This document shows, one piece after another, positions 25,940 to 35,119 of a stretch of 64,000 nucleotides of DNA. The DNA is taken from NCBI GenBank assembly GCA_964406945.1, contig CAYOTO010000015.1, positions 10,542 to 74,541 on the forward strand. The letters are read 5' to 3'. Each line of letters begins with the position of its first letter. The first letter of the stretch is position 1. Source of the DNA: UBA2266 sp964406945. Lineage in GTDB: Bacteria > Planctomycetota > Phycisphaerae > Sedimentisphaerales > Anaerobacaceae. The notes under the pieces were generated by a model. It did no database searches and was not told the origin of the DNA. It worked only from the letters and a program-made list of their open reading frames with translations. A program made the position numbers and the translations under genes.

Positions 25940-26159
25940 AAACGTAATCCTTTCAACGCGAACGGCATCGAGGCCGCAGTACACGGTAAGAACAAGTTTA
26001 CCAGAGATGGCCTTGCATGTCAATTGTGGTCCTCCGCGGAACACCGGCCGGGGTCGGTCGGGAGCGACGAGTTCTAAACATGCAAACATGCCGTTTGTGC
26101 TGTCGTAATGGAGCTTAAGCACGAGCTAACTGTAATTTTGCATATTTTCAAGTCCGGCT

Positions 26160-26187
26160 TTGCAAGGCCCGGGTCAGGCTGTATAAT
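26160..26187 (+). promoter_or_regulatory. Sigma70-like promoter for the BamD-like/LptE/ftsH group
   Basis: TTGCAA (26160-26165), a 16-bp spacer and a perfect TATAAT (26182-26187) lie 45 bp before the ATG of the BamD-like gene. It is one of the best promoter matches in the window. Confidence 0.6.
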
Positions 26188-26231
26188 GACCCGCAATTCA
26201 GCTTCAGGTGAATACAGGGATTAGAAACGCT

Positions 26232-27218
26232 ATGAAAAGAATCGTAATTGCAGCGATTGCGCCGGTACTGGTTCTCACAGCCGTACAAAGTGCGACTTTG
26301 GGCGCGGAAATGATGCGGCTCGACAAGGGCAAAGAGTTTACGCCCGTCGATCCCAACACCGACAAATTTCTGCTGGCGGTCTCCGAGGCCAAGGAACTGG
26401 TCACAAAGGGCGAAAAGAAAGAGGCCAAAGAGGCCTACGAGAAGCTCAAGAGCGAGTATCCGACTCTCGCCGGCGATGATTTCGACGTATTCGTAAAGGG
26501 CGAACTGTTTTATGCCGCGGGAAAATTCACTTCGGCGGTCAGGACTTTCGACAAGCTTCTGAACGAGTACCGCACCAGCCCTCTTTACGAAGCGGCCCTT
26601 GACCGTCAATTCCAGATGGCTACGGCGTATCTGAACGGCCGCAAGAAGGTTCTGCTCGGATTTATAAAGGTCAGCGGGTACGACGAAGGTGTTACGATGA
26701 TGGATAAGATCGTCGAGCGCGCCGGAGACACACCTGTAGCACTTCAAGCTTCGGTGGCGGTGGCCAGGCACTATGAAGAACGAGAAAAGCACAATGAGGC
26801 CCATTTGAGGTGGGTGGAGATTTATACCGAATGGGGCGCCGGGCCGATCGGAAAAGAGGCGCTGCTGGCCCTGGCCCGCAATAAGCACGCCCAGTACAAC
26901 AAGCCGCCCGAGAAGAAGCGTCCGTTTTATGACGGGTCCACTCTTCTGAGCGCCAGAAGCTACTATTTGAGATTCAAGTCGATTTACCCGCGGGATGCCG
27001 CAAAGATCGGCGTCGACAAGATTGTAAACGAGATCAACGAACAGATCGCGTTCAAACAATATACCATAGGTCGGTACTACCGGCGTACCGGCGAGACGAC
27101 GGCCGCCAATCTCTATTTTGACATGGTCGTCAACGACTGGCCGGGCACGGAAGCCGCGGAACTTGCCGCCGAGGCCCTGGGGCAGGCTTCCGGTGAGAAG
27201 ACTGAAGAAAATGGATAA
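26232..27218 (+). CDS. BamD/ComL-like TPR protein of the outer membrane assembly type
   Basis: A signal peptide ('KRIVIAAIAPVLVLTAVQSA') is followed by TPR-like helix pairs. These include 'LVTKGEKKEAKEAYEKLKSE', 'AAGKFTSAVRTFDKLLNEY' and, near the end, 'YYRRTGETTAANLYFDMVVN'. The spacing is that of BamD/YfiO-type lipoproteins, which support beta-barrel assembly, although no lipobox Cys is present. A role in outer-membrane assembly is supported by the overlapping LptE-like gene. I prefer the ATG at 26232 over a GTG at 26208, as it gives a cleaner signal peptide and has AGGGA upstream. Confidence 0.7.
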   Translation: MKRIVIAAIAPVLVLTAVQSATLGAEMMRLDKGKEFTPVDPNTDKFLLAVSEAKELVTKGEKKEAKEAYEKLKSEYPTLAGDDFDVFVKGELFYAAGKFTSAVRTFDKLLNEYRTSPLYEAALDRQFQMATAYLNGRKKVLLGFIKVSGYDEGVTMMDKIVERAGDTPVALQASVAVARHYEEREKHNEAHLRWVEIYTEWGAGPIGKEALLALARNKHAQYNKPPEKKRPFYDGSTLLSARSYYLRFKSIYPRDAAKIGVDKIVNEINEQIAFKQYTIGRYYRRTGETTAANLYFDMVVNDWPGTEAAELAAEALGQASGEKTEENG

Positions 27219-27756
27219 CAATCTCAGCGCTTGGACACGAAAATACACTGCTTATCTGCTGGTGGTTGCATTGGCGGGCTGTCTTTGCTGCCTGGCGGGC
27301 TGCGATGTTCTGGGCGGGTATTCGTCGCAATCGCTGTATCCTACGGATGTGGACACCGTTTATGTCGAGATGTTCGAGAATCAGACCTATCGCAGATCGA
27401 TGGAGTATGTTTTGACCGACGCTCTGGCCAAACGGATCGAGGCCGAGACGCCATACAAAATCGTTTCGGATCGCGATATTGCCGATACCGTCATCAGCGG
27501 ACAGATTATTTTGGCCAGAGAGGCGGCGCTGAGTCTGGAAAGGAATGTGGGCAGAGTCCTGGAAAGAGAATACGAGATGAGAGCGGTTGTCAACTGGAAG
27601 GATCTGACAACCGGCAAGATGCTTATTGATAACGAGGCGGTAGACGCCGCGGCAAGCTATACCGAATGGCTGAGCCAGGGCGAACAGTACGCGTACACGC
27701 TGACAGCAAACAATCTTGCTCAACGCATCGTAGAGCGTATGGCCGGGAAATGGTAG
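27211..27756 (+). CDS. LPS-assembly lipoprotein LptE-like
   Basis: LptE plugs LptD and helps place lipopolysaccharide in the outer leaflet. This 181-residue protein has a hydrophobic signal with two possible lipoboxes, 'ALAGC' (Cys24) and 'CLAGC' (Cys31). The mature part follows the LptE fold: 'DTVYVEMFENQTYRRSMEY', 'LTDALAKRIEAETPYKIV' and 'ADTVISGQIILAREAALS'. The ATG at 27211 lies inside the stop region of the BamD-like gene (8-nt overlap), so the pair is coupled; the upstream open frame to 27118 is an extension in the wrong frame for a signal. LptD is not in the window. Confidence 0.75.
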   Translation: MDNNLSAWTRKYTAYLLVVALAGCLCCLAGCDVLGGYSSQSLYPTDVDTVYVEMFENQTYRRSMEYVLTDALAKRIEAETPYKIVSDRDIADTVISGQIILAREAALSLERNVGRVLEREYEMRAVVNWKDLTTGKMLIDNEAVDAAASYTEWLSQGEQYAYTLTANNLAQRIVERMAGKW

Positions 27757-27808
27757 TGCAATTCCGCAGCTTTACCTAGCTAAACCGCCTATCACGAGAT
27801 TTTTAAGT

Positions 27809-29824
27809 ATGAACGAAGATAATAAAAAGCCTATGCCACAAAAACCTAACGGCGGACCGGGCAAAAAACCCATTCCTCCGGGCAGACGAAATCCGATTAC
27901 ATATTTCCTTATCGCGCTGGTGCTACTGACCGTATGGATGGCTCTTAGAGGCCTGCAGTCGGGTAACAATATCACATGGGACCAGTTCGAAGAGCATGTA
28001 AAAAGCGGAAATATCGAATCGGTCAAAATCAGCGACACACAGATCAGCGGCAAGTTCAAAAGCGACTCAGGCACAGAAGGCGAGACCTTCTCGGTGAATT
28101 TTCGGCCCGAGTTGTATCCGTACCTGATGGAGATGCTCGAGCAGTCGGGCATTGAGCGCGAAACGACCAAACAGCACGTATGGCTGCTTACCGTTCTGAA
28201 TCTTGTGGTGCCGCTGCTGCTGTTCGTGGGTATATTCTATTTTCTGTTTATCAGGAACATGCGGGGCGGCGCCGGAGGCATGCTCATGTCGTTCGGACGC
28301 AGTCGCCACAGGCTTCACGCCAAGGACCGCGTCAAGGTTACGTTCAAGGACGTCGCCGGGATCGAGGAGGCCAAGGACGAAGTAACGGAAATTATAGAAT
28401 TCCTGAAAAGCCCTCGCAAATTTCAGCGCCTCGGCGGACGTATTCCCAGGGGAGTGCTGCTGGTTGGACCGCCCGGGTGCGGCAAAACCCTGCTTGCAAG
28501 AGCCATGGCCGGCGAAGCGGATGTACCGTTCTTCAGCATTTCGGGAAGCGATTTCGTCGAGATGTTCGTTGGTGTCGGGGCTTCGCGCGTTCGCGACCTG
28601 TTCAAGCAGGCCAAGGAAAATTCGCCCTGCATCATATTCCTCGACGAAATAGACGCTATCGGCAGAAAGCGAGGCGCCAGTTTCGTCGGCGGAGGCCACG
28701 ATGAACGCGAGCAGACGCTGAATGCGATTCTGGTGGAAATGGACGGCTTCGACACGAACGATCAGGTGATTGTCGTGGCCGCGACCAACCGGGCCGACAT
28801 CCTCGACCACGCTCTTACCCGCCCCGGCAGATTCGACCGACAGGTGATCGTGCCGCTGCCGGATATCAAGGGCCGGGCCGAGATACTCAGAGTGCACGCG
28901 AAGAAGGTTAAGGTTGGTCCTGATGTCGACCTCGACCGGCTTGCTCGCGGCACATCGATGTTCAGCGGGGCCGATCTTGCCGCAATCATAAATGAGGCGG
29001 CGCTGGCGGCGACAATGTCGAACAAGGACTTTATTGAAATGGCGGACCTGGAAGAGGCTCGCGATAAAGTGCGATGGGGCCGCGCCAAAAAAAGCCGTGT
29101 GGTAGACCGGAAGGAACGTGAAATTACCGCTTATCACGAGGCCGGGCATACGCTGGTGCAGAGTCTGCTCAAGGAAGCCGATCCGCTGCATAAGGTCAGC
29201 ATCATACCGCGAGGTCCGATGGGGGGAGCGACTTTTTCGTTGCCGGAGAAGGACCGCACGCTGTTTACAAAGAAATACTGCATGGCCATCATGCAGATTT
29301 GTTTCGGGGGGCGTATCGCCGAGGAAATGTTTTGCGGCGATATCTCCAGCGGTGCTCAGAACGACCTGGAGCAGGCTACCAACTTCGCCCGGCTGATGGT
29401 TCTGACCTGGGGCATGAGCGATTCGCTCGGGCCGGTCAGTTACGATTCGGACAGCAAGAACAATCAGTACTTCCCCGGGCTGGGCGAAAAGGAATACAGC
29501 GAGAAGACTGCCGAGATAATCGACATCGAGGTTAAGAAGCTCGTTTCCGAAGCTTATGCCGCGGCCAAGAATACTATCAAGAAGAACAGCGACAAACTCC
29601 AGAAAATCGCCAACGCCCTGCTCAAGTACGAGACGCTGGATGCCGAAGAGGTCAAGCTTATCATTGAGGGCGGTGAGTTGAGCAAGCCGACGGTCGGAGA
29701 ACTCCTTGCAGCCGAGCAGGCCAAGGACAACAAGGACGAAGAAGCCCAAGACCAGAGCGAAACGTCTGAGAAGAAAGATACCGAAGGCCCGAGCGACGAA
29801 TCCGAGGACAAGCAGCCCGAGTAG
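27809..29824 (+). CDS. ftsH: ATP-dependent zinc metalloprotease FtsH
   Basis: FtsH is a membrane-anchored hexameric AAA+ protease that removes damaged membrane proteins and selected regulators. Two transmembrane segments flank a small periplasmic domain (about 30-47 and 127-147). Walker A is 'GPPGCGKT' at 220-227, Walker B is 'CIIFLDEIDAIGRKRGA', and the second region of homology contains 'TNRADILDHALTRPGRFD'. The zinc site is 'YHEAGH'. The C-terminus is a long acidic tail. Length is 671 aa. It follows the LptE-like gene by 52 bp, with a proline/glycine-rich N-terminus ahead of the first helix. Confidence 0.97.
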   Translation: MNEDNKKPMPQKPNGGPGKKPIPPGRRNPITYFLIALVLLTVWMALRGLQSGNNITWDQFEEHVKSGNIESVKISDTQISGKFKSDSGTEGETFSVNFRPELYPYLMEMLEQSGIERETTKQHVWLLTVLNLVVPLLLFVGIFYFLFIRNMRGGAGGMLMSFGRSRHRLHAKDRVKVTFKDVAGIEEAKDEVTEIIEFLKSPRKFQRLGGRIPRGVLLVGPPGCGKTLLARAMAGEADVPFFSISGSDFVEMFVGVGASRVRDLFKQAKENSPCIIFLDEIDAIGRKRGASFVGGGHDEREQTLNAILVEMDGFDTNDQVIVVAATNRADILDHALTRPGRFDRQVIVPLPDIKGRAEILRVHAKKVKVGPDVDLDRLARGTSMFSGADLAAIINEAALAATMSNKDFIEMADLEEARDKVRWGRAKKSRVVDRKEREITAYHEAGHTLVQSLLKEADPLHKVSIIPRGPMGGATFSLPEKDRTLFTKKYCMAIMQICFGGRIAEEMFCGDISSGAQNDLEQATNFARLMVLTWGMSDSLGPVSYDSDSKNNQYFPGLGEKEYSEKTAEIIDIEVKKLVSEAYAAAKNTIKKNSDKLQKIANALLKYETLDAEEVKLIIEGGELSKPTVGELLAAEQAKDNKDEEAQDQSETSEKKDTEGPSDESEDKQPE

Positions 29825-29857
29825 CAGCTTCGTGATATTTGCAGAAGGGAATTATCG

Positions 29858-31684
29858 ATGTCTGGAAGGACCCGGGTAGCCTTCTTGTTTGCAGCCGCAG
29901 TGATAGCCGTGCCTGCGGTTTTTGCTTATGCAGCATCCGGGGCGGTCGAACTCGTCCGTCAAGATGAGAATTATTCATCCGTCCGGATCGAGCCGGCGCA
30001 TTTTGAGGGACAGGCCGGGATCGCACTGTTTTTCGAGTGTTCGGAAGATCTGCACTATTACTCCAATCCCAAAACCGCCCCGGCGGGCTACAATCTCCAG
30101 GTCGATGTCCGGGCCGAGACACTGGACTTTCGCGAGCCGATCATGCCGGCGTCGGAACTGTTTACGGATCCGACGGGCAAGAAGGTGGAGGTATTCGGCG
30201 GGGATTTCACCGTTTTTGTTCCGCTGGACGAATCGCAGACTCCGGCCGGTGAGGAACGAGAAGTTTCCATCGAGATTTCCGGCATTGCGTGCACGAGCAT
30301 CGTGTGTCTGCAGCCGTTCGAAAAGACGCTGACCAGGACGCTCGATACCGGCGTGACGGCCGACTGGCCCGAAGTCGAGCTTGATCTGCAGGATGAAAAA
30401 CCGACTGCTGCTGCGGGGCCCGGCTACTCGGTTGGATTTGCCCTGCTGCTGGCGTTGGCGGCCGGTCTGGTTCTGAACGTGATGCCTTGCGTCTGGCCGG
30501 TGTTGCCGATGATTGTGATGCGGATAGTGCAGCAGGCCAAAGACGAAAAAGGCAGAAGCGTCAGTATGGGGCTGGCGTTCTGTTGCGGCATATTGCTGTT
30601 TTTCGCTTCTCTGGCGGCGGTAAACATAGTGCTTCGCCTGTCCTACGGCACCGTGCTGGGATGGGGCGACCCATTCAGGAGCCCGGCTTTCGTGACCGGA
30701 ACCGTCATTGTGCTGGTCGGACTGGCGATGTTCATGTTCGGCCTGGTCAACTTCACGGTGCCCTCATCCATCGCCGGCAAATCAGGGTCGGGCAAAGGGT
30801 ATTTCGGTTCCGTAGGCATGGGATTTCTCGCGGCGATTCTGGGCACGCCGTGCGGTTTCGGAATTCTGGCGGCCGCTTTCGGCTGGGCACAAACACAAAA
30901 CCTGCCGATAGCGACGCTGACTATAATGACCATAGGACTGGGCATGGCGCTGCCTTACGGGGTTCTCATCCTGATGCCGGGGCTGCTGAAAAAGCTGCCG
31001 AAACCGGGCAAGTGGATGGAGCTGATAAAGCAGGCGATAGGCTTTACTCTGCTGGTAATCGCGGTAAAATTCCTGGCGGCACTTTCGGCCGAACGGCGGA
31101 CAGGCGTCTTGTACTTCAGTGTTTTTCTGGCCGTGGCCATCTGGATGTGGGGTTCCTGGGTGGACTTCAACACCAGCCGCATCAAGAAATACGTCGTAAG
31201 ACTGTTGGCCATTGGACTGGTTGGTGTCAGTGGCTGGATATTCCTCACGCCGGAGGAGGAGTTGATAGACTGGCGCAAATACGATGCGAACCTGGTCGAG
31301 GATGCCCTGGCGGAGGATAAGCCCGTGCTCATAAAGTTCACGGCAGAGTGGTGTCTGAACTGTGCCGTCGTCGACAAGCTGATATATGCCGACAAGGATA
31401 TTTCAGGACTCATCGAGGAAAAGGGAGTGGTTCCGGTCAAAGCCGACACGACCGAAAATGACTTTCCCGCGACAATCGCCCTGAAGCAGACTTACGGCGA
31501 ATCGGGGACGCTGCCGGTTACCATGTATTTTGCTCCGGGTGCCGATGAGCCGGTCCGCTGGCGCGGCACCAATTTTAAGGCTGAGTTGAAAGACGCTTTG
31601 GAAAACATCGAGGATGCAGATTCGGATGACGAAGAAGAAGGCGAAAAAGAAAACAGCGAAGAAGAGAGTGAAGTTCAAGGTTGA
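29858..31684 (+). CDS. dsbD: Thiol:disulfide interchange protein DsbD
   Basis: DsbD carries electrons from cytoplasmic thioredoxin across the inner membrane to periplasmic thiol proteins. All three modules are present: a signal peptide and N-terminal immunoglobulin-like domain (to about residue 180), eight or so transmembrane helices with the paired cysteines 'NVMPCVWPVLPM' and 'LGTPCGFGIL', and a C-terminal thioredoxin domain with 'FTAEWCLNCAVVDKLI'. The protein ends in an acidic tail rich in Asp and Glu. That tail is read in one frame while the Lys-rich start of nth is read from the same bases (31626-31684). Confidence 0.93.
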   Translation: MSGRTRVAFLFAAAVIAVPAVFAYAASGAVELVRQDENYSSVRIEPAHFEGQAGIALFFECSEDLHYYSNPKTAPAGYNLQVDVRAETLDFREPIMPASELFTDPTGKKVEVFGGDFTVFVPLDESQTPAGEEREVSIEISGIACTSIVCLQPFEKTLTRTLDTGVTADWPEVELDLQDEKPTAAAGPGYSVGFALLLALAAGLVLNVMPCVWPVLPMIVMRIVQQAKDEKGRSVSMGLAFCCGILLFFASLAAVNIVLRLSYGTVLGWGDPFRSPAFVTGTVIVLVGLAMFMFGLVNFTVPSSIAGKSGSGKGYFGSVGMGFLAAILGTPCGFGILAAAFGWAQTQNLPIATLTIMTIGLGMALPYGVLILMPGLLKKLPKPGKWMELIKQAIGFTLLVIAVKFLAALSAERRTGVLYFSVFLAVAIWMWGSWVDFNTSRIKKYVVRLLAIGLVGVSGWIFLTPEEELIDWRKYDANLVEDALAEDKPVLIKFTAEWCLNCAVVDKLIYADKDISGLIEEKGVVPVKADTTENDFPATIALKQTYGESGTLPVTMYFAPGADEPVRWRGTNFKAELKDALENIEDADSDDEEEGEKENSEEESEVQG

Positions 31685-32330
31685 CCCGGCCGAAGCGGCA
31701 GAAAGGGTCAAAAAGATATATCCGATTCTGCGGAAGACTTTTCCGAATGCCACTATAGCTCTCAAATATGAGAACCCGCTGGAACTGCTGATTTCTACTA
31801 TTTTGAGCGCCCAGTGCACGGATGTCCGGGTCAACATGGTTACCAAAGATCTTTTCCAAAAGTACACGTCCGCCAAAGACTGGGCCGAAGCCGACAGATC
31901 CGAAATCGAACAGGATATTAAGAGCACCGGGTTCTTCCGTAACAAGGCGGTCAACATTCAGAGGGCCTGTCGGAAGATCATCGAAGAATACGGCGGCGAG
32001 GTGCCCAGGACGATGGACGAGTTGGTGAGTCTTCCCGGGGTGGGCAGAAAGACCGCGAACTGCGTGCTGGGCAATGGCTTCGGAGTACCGGGAATCACGT
32101 GCGATACACACGTAATCAGGCTTTCGCGGCGACTGCAGCTATCGACGCACAGCGATCCTGTAAAGCTGGAATTCGATCTTGCCGAAATAGTATCGAAGAG
32201 GAACTGGACCATGTTCAGCCATCTTCTGATCTGGCACGGCAGGAATATCTGTAAGGGCAGAAAACCCGATTGTCCCGGATGCCCGATTTCGGACTATTGT
32301 CCCTCGGCGAACAAGCCGGAACTTTGGTAA
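31626..32330 (+). CDS. nth: Endonuclease III
   Basis: Nth is a DNA glycosylase/AP lyase that removes oxidised pyrimidines. The helix-hairpin-helix 'LPGVGRKTANCVL' contains the catalytic Lys, and 'GITCDTHVIRLSRR' the catalytic Asp. The C-terminal [4Fe-4S] loop is 'CKGRKPDCPGCPISDYC'. A basic N-terminal extension ('MTKKKAKKKTAKKRVKF') is unusual and is encoded over the end of dsbD in another frame. The start at 31626 puts GAGGA about 11 bp upstream; the ATG at 31614 is an alternative. Confidence 0.95.
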   Translation: MTKKKAKKKTAKKRVKFKVDPAEAAERVKKIYPILRKTFPNATIALKYENPLELLISTILSAQCTDVRVNMVTKDLFQKYTSAKDWAEADRSEIEQDIKSTGFFRNKAVNIQRACRKIIEEYGGEVPRTMDELVSLPGVGRKTANCVLGNGFGVPGITCDTHVIRLSRRLQLSTHSDPVKLEFDLAEIVSKRNWTMFSHLLIWHGRNICKGRKPDCPGCPISDYCPSANKPELW

Positions 32331-32373
32331 AAGCACCGCTCGAACCGATATTATCACCCGGAGAAGCAAAACA

Positions 32374-33078
32374 ATGATGCAGATTACAGACAATCCCGTG
32401 AAAGATATGTGGCGGATTTTCCGAGTAATGGCCGAATTCGTCGAAGGATTCGACGAACTGGCCTCGGTGGGTCCGGCCGTATCGATATTCGGTTCGGCCA
32501 GAACCAGTCCCGACGACAGGTACTACGCACTGGCGCAAGAAACATCGAAAAAGGTGGCGCAGGCGGGATTTGCTGTTATTACCGGCGGTGGCGGGGGAAT
32601 CATGGAAGCCGCCAACAAAGGCGCTTCGGAGGCTGGAGGCACAAGTATCGGATTGAACATCGAACTGCCGATGGAACAGACTCCGAACGAATACCAGAAT
32701 CTTTCACTGGATTTTCGGTACTTTTTCTGCCGCAAGGTGATGTTCCTGAAGTACGCCCACGGCTTTGTTGTCTTTCCGGGCGGTTACGGGACAATGGACG
32801 AGTTCTTCGAGTCGCTGGTTCTGATTCAGACGCTGAAGCAGGCATCGTTTCCTGTTATATTGATGTGCAGCGACTACTGGCAGGGCCTGCTCAAGTGGAT
32901 CAAAGAGACAATGCTGCATGAGCACGGCTACATAAGCCCGGAGGACGTGTATGTCTACACCGTAGTCGACGATCCCGATGAGGCCGTGAGAATCATCGCC
33001 GAGTTCAAGGAAAAGAGGGGCAAGAGCGGTATCGTTCTGCCGCCGGGAATGAAGAAAGAGGACGATAAACTTATCTGA
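32374..33078 (+). CDS. LOG-family protein (TIGR00730-type Rossmann fold)
   Basis: The protein shows the LOG signature: 'VSIFGSARTSPDD', 'GFAVITGGGGGIMEAANKGA' and 'VVFPGGYGTMDEFFESLVLI'. The PGGxGTxxE motif binds the phosphoribosyl group in cytokinin-activating and nucleotide-5'-monophosphate nucleosidases, so a phosphoribohydrolase reaction on AMP-like substrates is likely. Length (234 aa) is typical of the longer bacterial form. The older name, lysine decarboxylase, does not apply. It follows nth by 43 bp and converges on the radical SAM gene at 33245. Confidence 0.88.
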   Translation: MMQITDNPVKDMWRIFRVMAEFVEGFDELASVGPAVSIFGSARTSPDDRYYALAQETSKKVAQAGFAVITGGGGGIMEAANKGASEAGGTSIGLNIELPMEQTPNEYQNLSLDFRYFFCRKVMFLKYAHGFVVFPGGYGTMDEFFESLVLIQTLKQASFPVILMCSDYWQGLLKWIKETMLHEHGYISPEDVYVYTVVDDPDEAVRIIAEFKEKRGKSGIVLPPGMKKEDDKLI

Positions 33079-33244
33079 GGCACAATTATTTGCGGTTTCT
33101 ATGTGACACGGTTTGTCCCGCACCGCCGGGCCCGTAGCACAGAGACGACAATCAGCCGGCCGCAATCCCTGAGCAGTCCGGTCGATGACGGATATAGACT
33201 CAATAGGGCTGTACGTGGCCGGACAGATTGAGAGAGCTTGCGTT

Positions 33245-35032
33245 CTACTCGTCTTTTGCCATTAGTTCGTGCGATTGAAAAAGATGCCGCAGGAGAGACG
33301 ACTTTGACGGGCCGCCGAGGTGATCCCAGGGCAGGGTCCGGTCTTCGGGGAATTGTCTTTCGGCAACGGCGTGCAGATCGATGCCCGCCTGCCCGAAAGC
33401 ACGGACCCATAAATCGTAATCGAAACATTCGTTCCAAAGGTCGAATCGGGCGCCGGATTTCCATGCCTGTTCGATGACCGCGGCCAGTTCTCTGCCGCTC
33501 CGACCTATTGCCGATTCCAGCACGCTGCGCTGGATGTGATGAAACTTGAACGTGCACATCTTGGCTTTGAGCCGTTTCTTTTCATCGAGTATGAGTTGTT
33601 TGGCCCGTTCAAAATAAGTCATGGGTCTCTGTCCGAGCATGCCGAAGGGTGTGTGCGGCTTCGGGACGAACCAGCTCACGGCTACGTTCAATTGCCCGGT
33701 TTTGCCGTCCACTTCGCGGCGGATCTTCGCCAGTTTCAGCGATAATTCTACGATGCTCCGCACGTCTTCTTCGGTTTCGCCGGGAAGCCCGACCATGAAA
33801 TACAGCTTCATCCGCTGCCAGCCCGCTGCATAGGCGGCTTTGGCCGCGGCCAGCAGGTCGTCATCGGATATCGGTTTGTTGATGATCCGGCGAAGTTTTT
33901 CTGTGGCGGCTTCGACGGCGATGGTCAGACCGCCTTTGCGGACGCTGGTGAGCATTCTGGGCAGCAGCTTCAACTGCTGGTCCACTCGCAGGCTGGGCAG
34001 ACTTATGCCGACGTGTTTGTCCTGAAAGTAGTCATTGAGCCTGACCGCCAGTTCCTCCAGGTCCGGATACTCGGCGCTGGAGAGACTCAGCAGGCTGACT
34101 GTGTCGAATCCCGTCGAGGCATAGCAGGCCTTTGCAGTTTCGACGATCTTGTCGACGCTGCGATAGCGTATGGGTCTTCTGCAGAAACTCGCCTGACAGA
34201 ACCGGCATCTGCCGGGGCAACCCCTCATAATCTCGACGCTCACTCTCTCGTGGACCGCCTGGGTGAAAGGCACAATCGGTTTGAGCGGCACCGGTGCGTT
34301 TTCAAAATCCTCTACGACGGCATTTTCGAACCTGGTCCGCAGTCCCTCGATACGGGGGACTAGTCCACCCTGCTCGTTAATATCATACAGAGCCGGAACG
34401 TAAGCCCAGTCGAACTGCTTCGCAGCTTGCAGGAGCATGTCGGCCTTTGAAACGCGGGACCTTTTGCTATCCAGCGTGAGTTCAGCAAGCTCCGCCGCCG
34501 CCTGCTCGCCTTCTCCGATGACGAACAGATCCACGAAATCCGCGACCGGCTCACAGCAGTTGGCCATTGTGCCGCCGGCGACGACCAGAGGATCATTCGG
34601 GCCCCTTTCGGTGCTGTTCAGAGGAATACCCGCCAGATCGAGAGCTTCGAGCATATTCGTGTAGCACAGTTCGTTAGTCAGGCTGAATCCCAGCACGTCA
34701 AAATCGCGCACGCAGCCTTTCGATTCCAGCGTGAAAAGCGGAAGTTCTTTGCTTCTGAGAATGTCCGCGGCGTCGGTCCAGGGAGAAAACACTCGCTCGG
34801 CGGCCACCGATTCCATCGAATTGAGCAGATCATATAAAATCGCGATGCCCTGGTTGCTCATCCCGACTTCATATACATCGGGAAAGCACAACGCGATCCG
34901 CAGCTCGCAGGCGTCGAGGTCCTTTTTGATCTGATTGATCTCGCCGCCGATGTATCGGCTGGGCCTTCTGACAAAAGGCAGAAATTCGTTCTCAACACGC
35001 CGGCTCAAAATTGTCACTTGATTCGTTTTCAC
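33245..35032 (-). CDS. B12-binding-type radical SAM protein (TIGR03960-like)
   Basis: The N-terminal half (about 45-190) is a cobalamin-binding-like Rossmann domain ('LCFPDVYEVGMSNQGIAILY', 'FDVLGFSLTNELCYTNML'). The radical SAM domain has C272-x3-C276-x2-C279 in 'MRGCPGRCRFCQAS'. The continuation 'GLTIAVEAATEKLRRIINKP' and 'LYFMVGLPGETEEDVRSIVE' is typical. Many relatives carry or neighbour a DUF2344 domain and sit near ribonuclease G; neither is present here. The reaction is unknown. The start is GTG with AAGG upstream, diverging from apbE. Confidence 0.85.
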   Translation of the reverse strand: MKTNQVTILSRRVENEFLPFVRRPSRYIGGEINQIKKDLDACELRIALCFPDVYEVGMSNQGIAILYDLLNSMESVAAERVFSPWTDAADILRSKELPLFTLESKGCVRDFDVLGFSLTNELCYTNMLEALDLAGIPLNSTERGPNDPLVVAGGTMANCCEPVADFVDLFVIGEGEQAAAELAELTLDSKRSRVSKADMLLQAAKQFDWAYVPALYDINEQGGLVPRIEGLRTRFENAVVEDFENAPVPLKPIVPFTQAVHERVSVEIMRGCPGRCRFCQASFCRRPIRYRSVDKIVETAKACYASTGFDTVSLLSLSSAEYPDLEELAVRLNDYFQDKHVGISLPSLRVDQQLKLLPRMLTSVRKGGLTIAVEAATEKLRRIINKPISDDDLLAAAKAAYAAGWQRMKLYFMVGLPGETEEDVRSIVELSLKLAKIRREVDGKTGQLNVAVSWFVPKPHTPFGMLGQRPMTYFERAKQLILDEKKRLKAKMCTFKFHHIQRSVLESAIGRSGRELAAVIEQAWKSGARFDLWNECFDYDLWVRAFGQAGIDLHAVAERQFPEDRTLPWDHLGGPSKSSLLRHLFQSHELMAKDE

Positions 35033-35046
35033 GGCCTTATTATAAT

Positions 35047-35084
35047 CGGTTCGCTGCGGTTTTTCTATTGATTATGGCGAACCG
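35047..35084. promoter_or_regulatory. Inverted repeat in the divergent apbE / radical SAM intergenic region
   Basis: CGGTTCGC (35047-35054) and GCGAACCG (35077-35084) form a perfect 8-bp inverted repeat with half-sites 30 bp apart centre to centre. It lies in the 87-bp gap between two divergent genes, next to TATAAT-like sequence (35041-35046). An operator or an RNA hairpin are both possible. Confidence 0.45.
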
Positions 35085-35119
35085 CTTCACTATTAATTCC
35101 TTACAGATAAGGAACTTAT

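Noticed and set aside
28067..29749. 560-codon minus-strand frame over ftsH
   Set aside because: Antisense shadow; the plus strand carries complete FtsH motifs.
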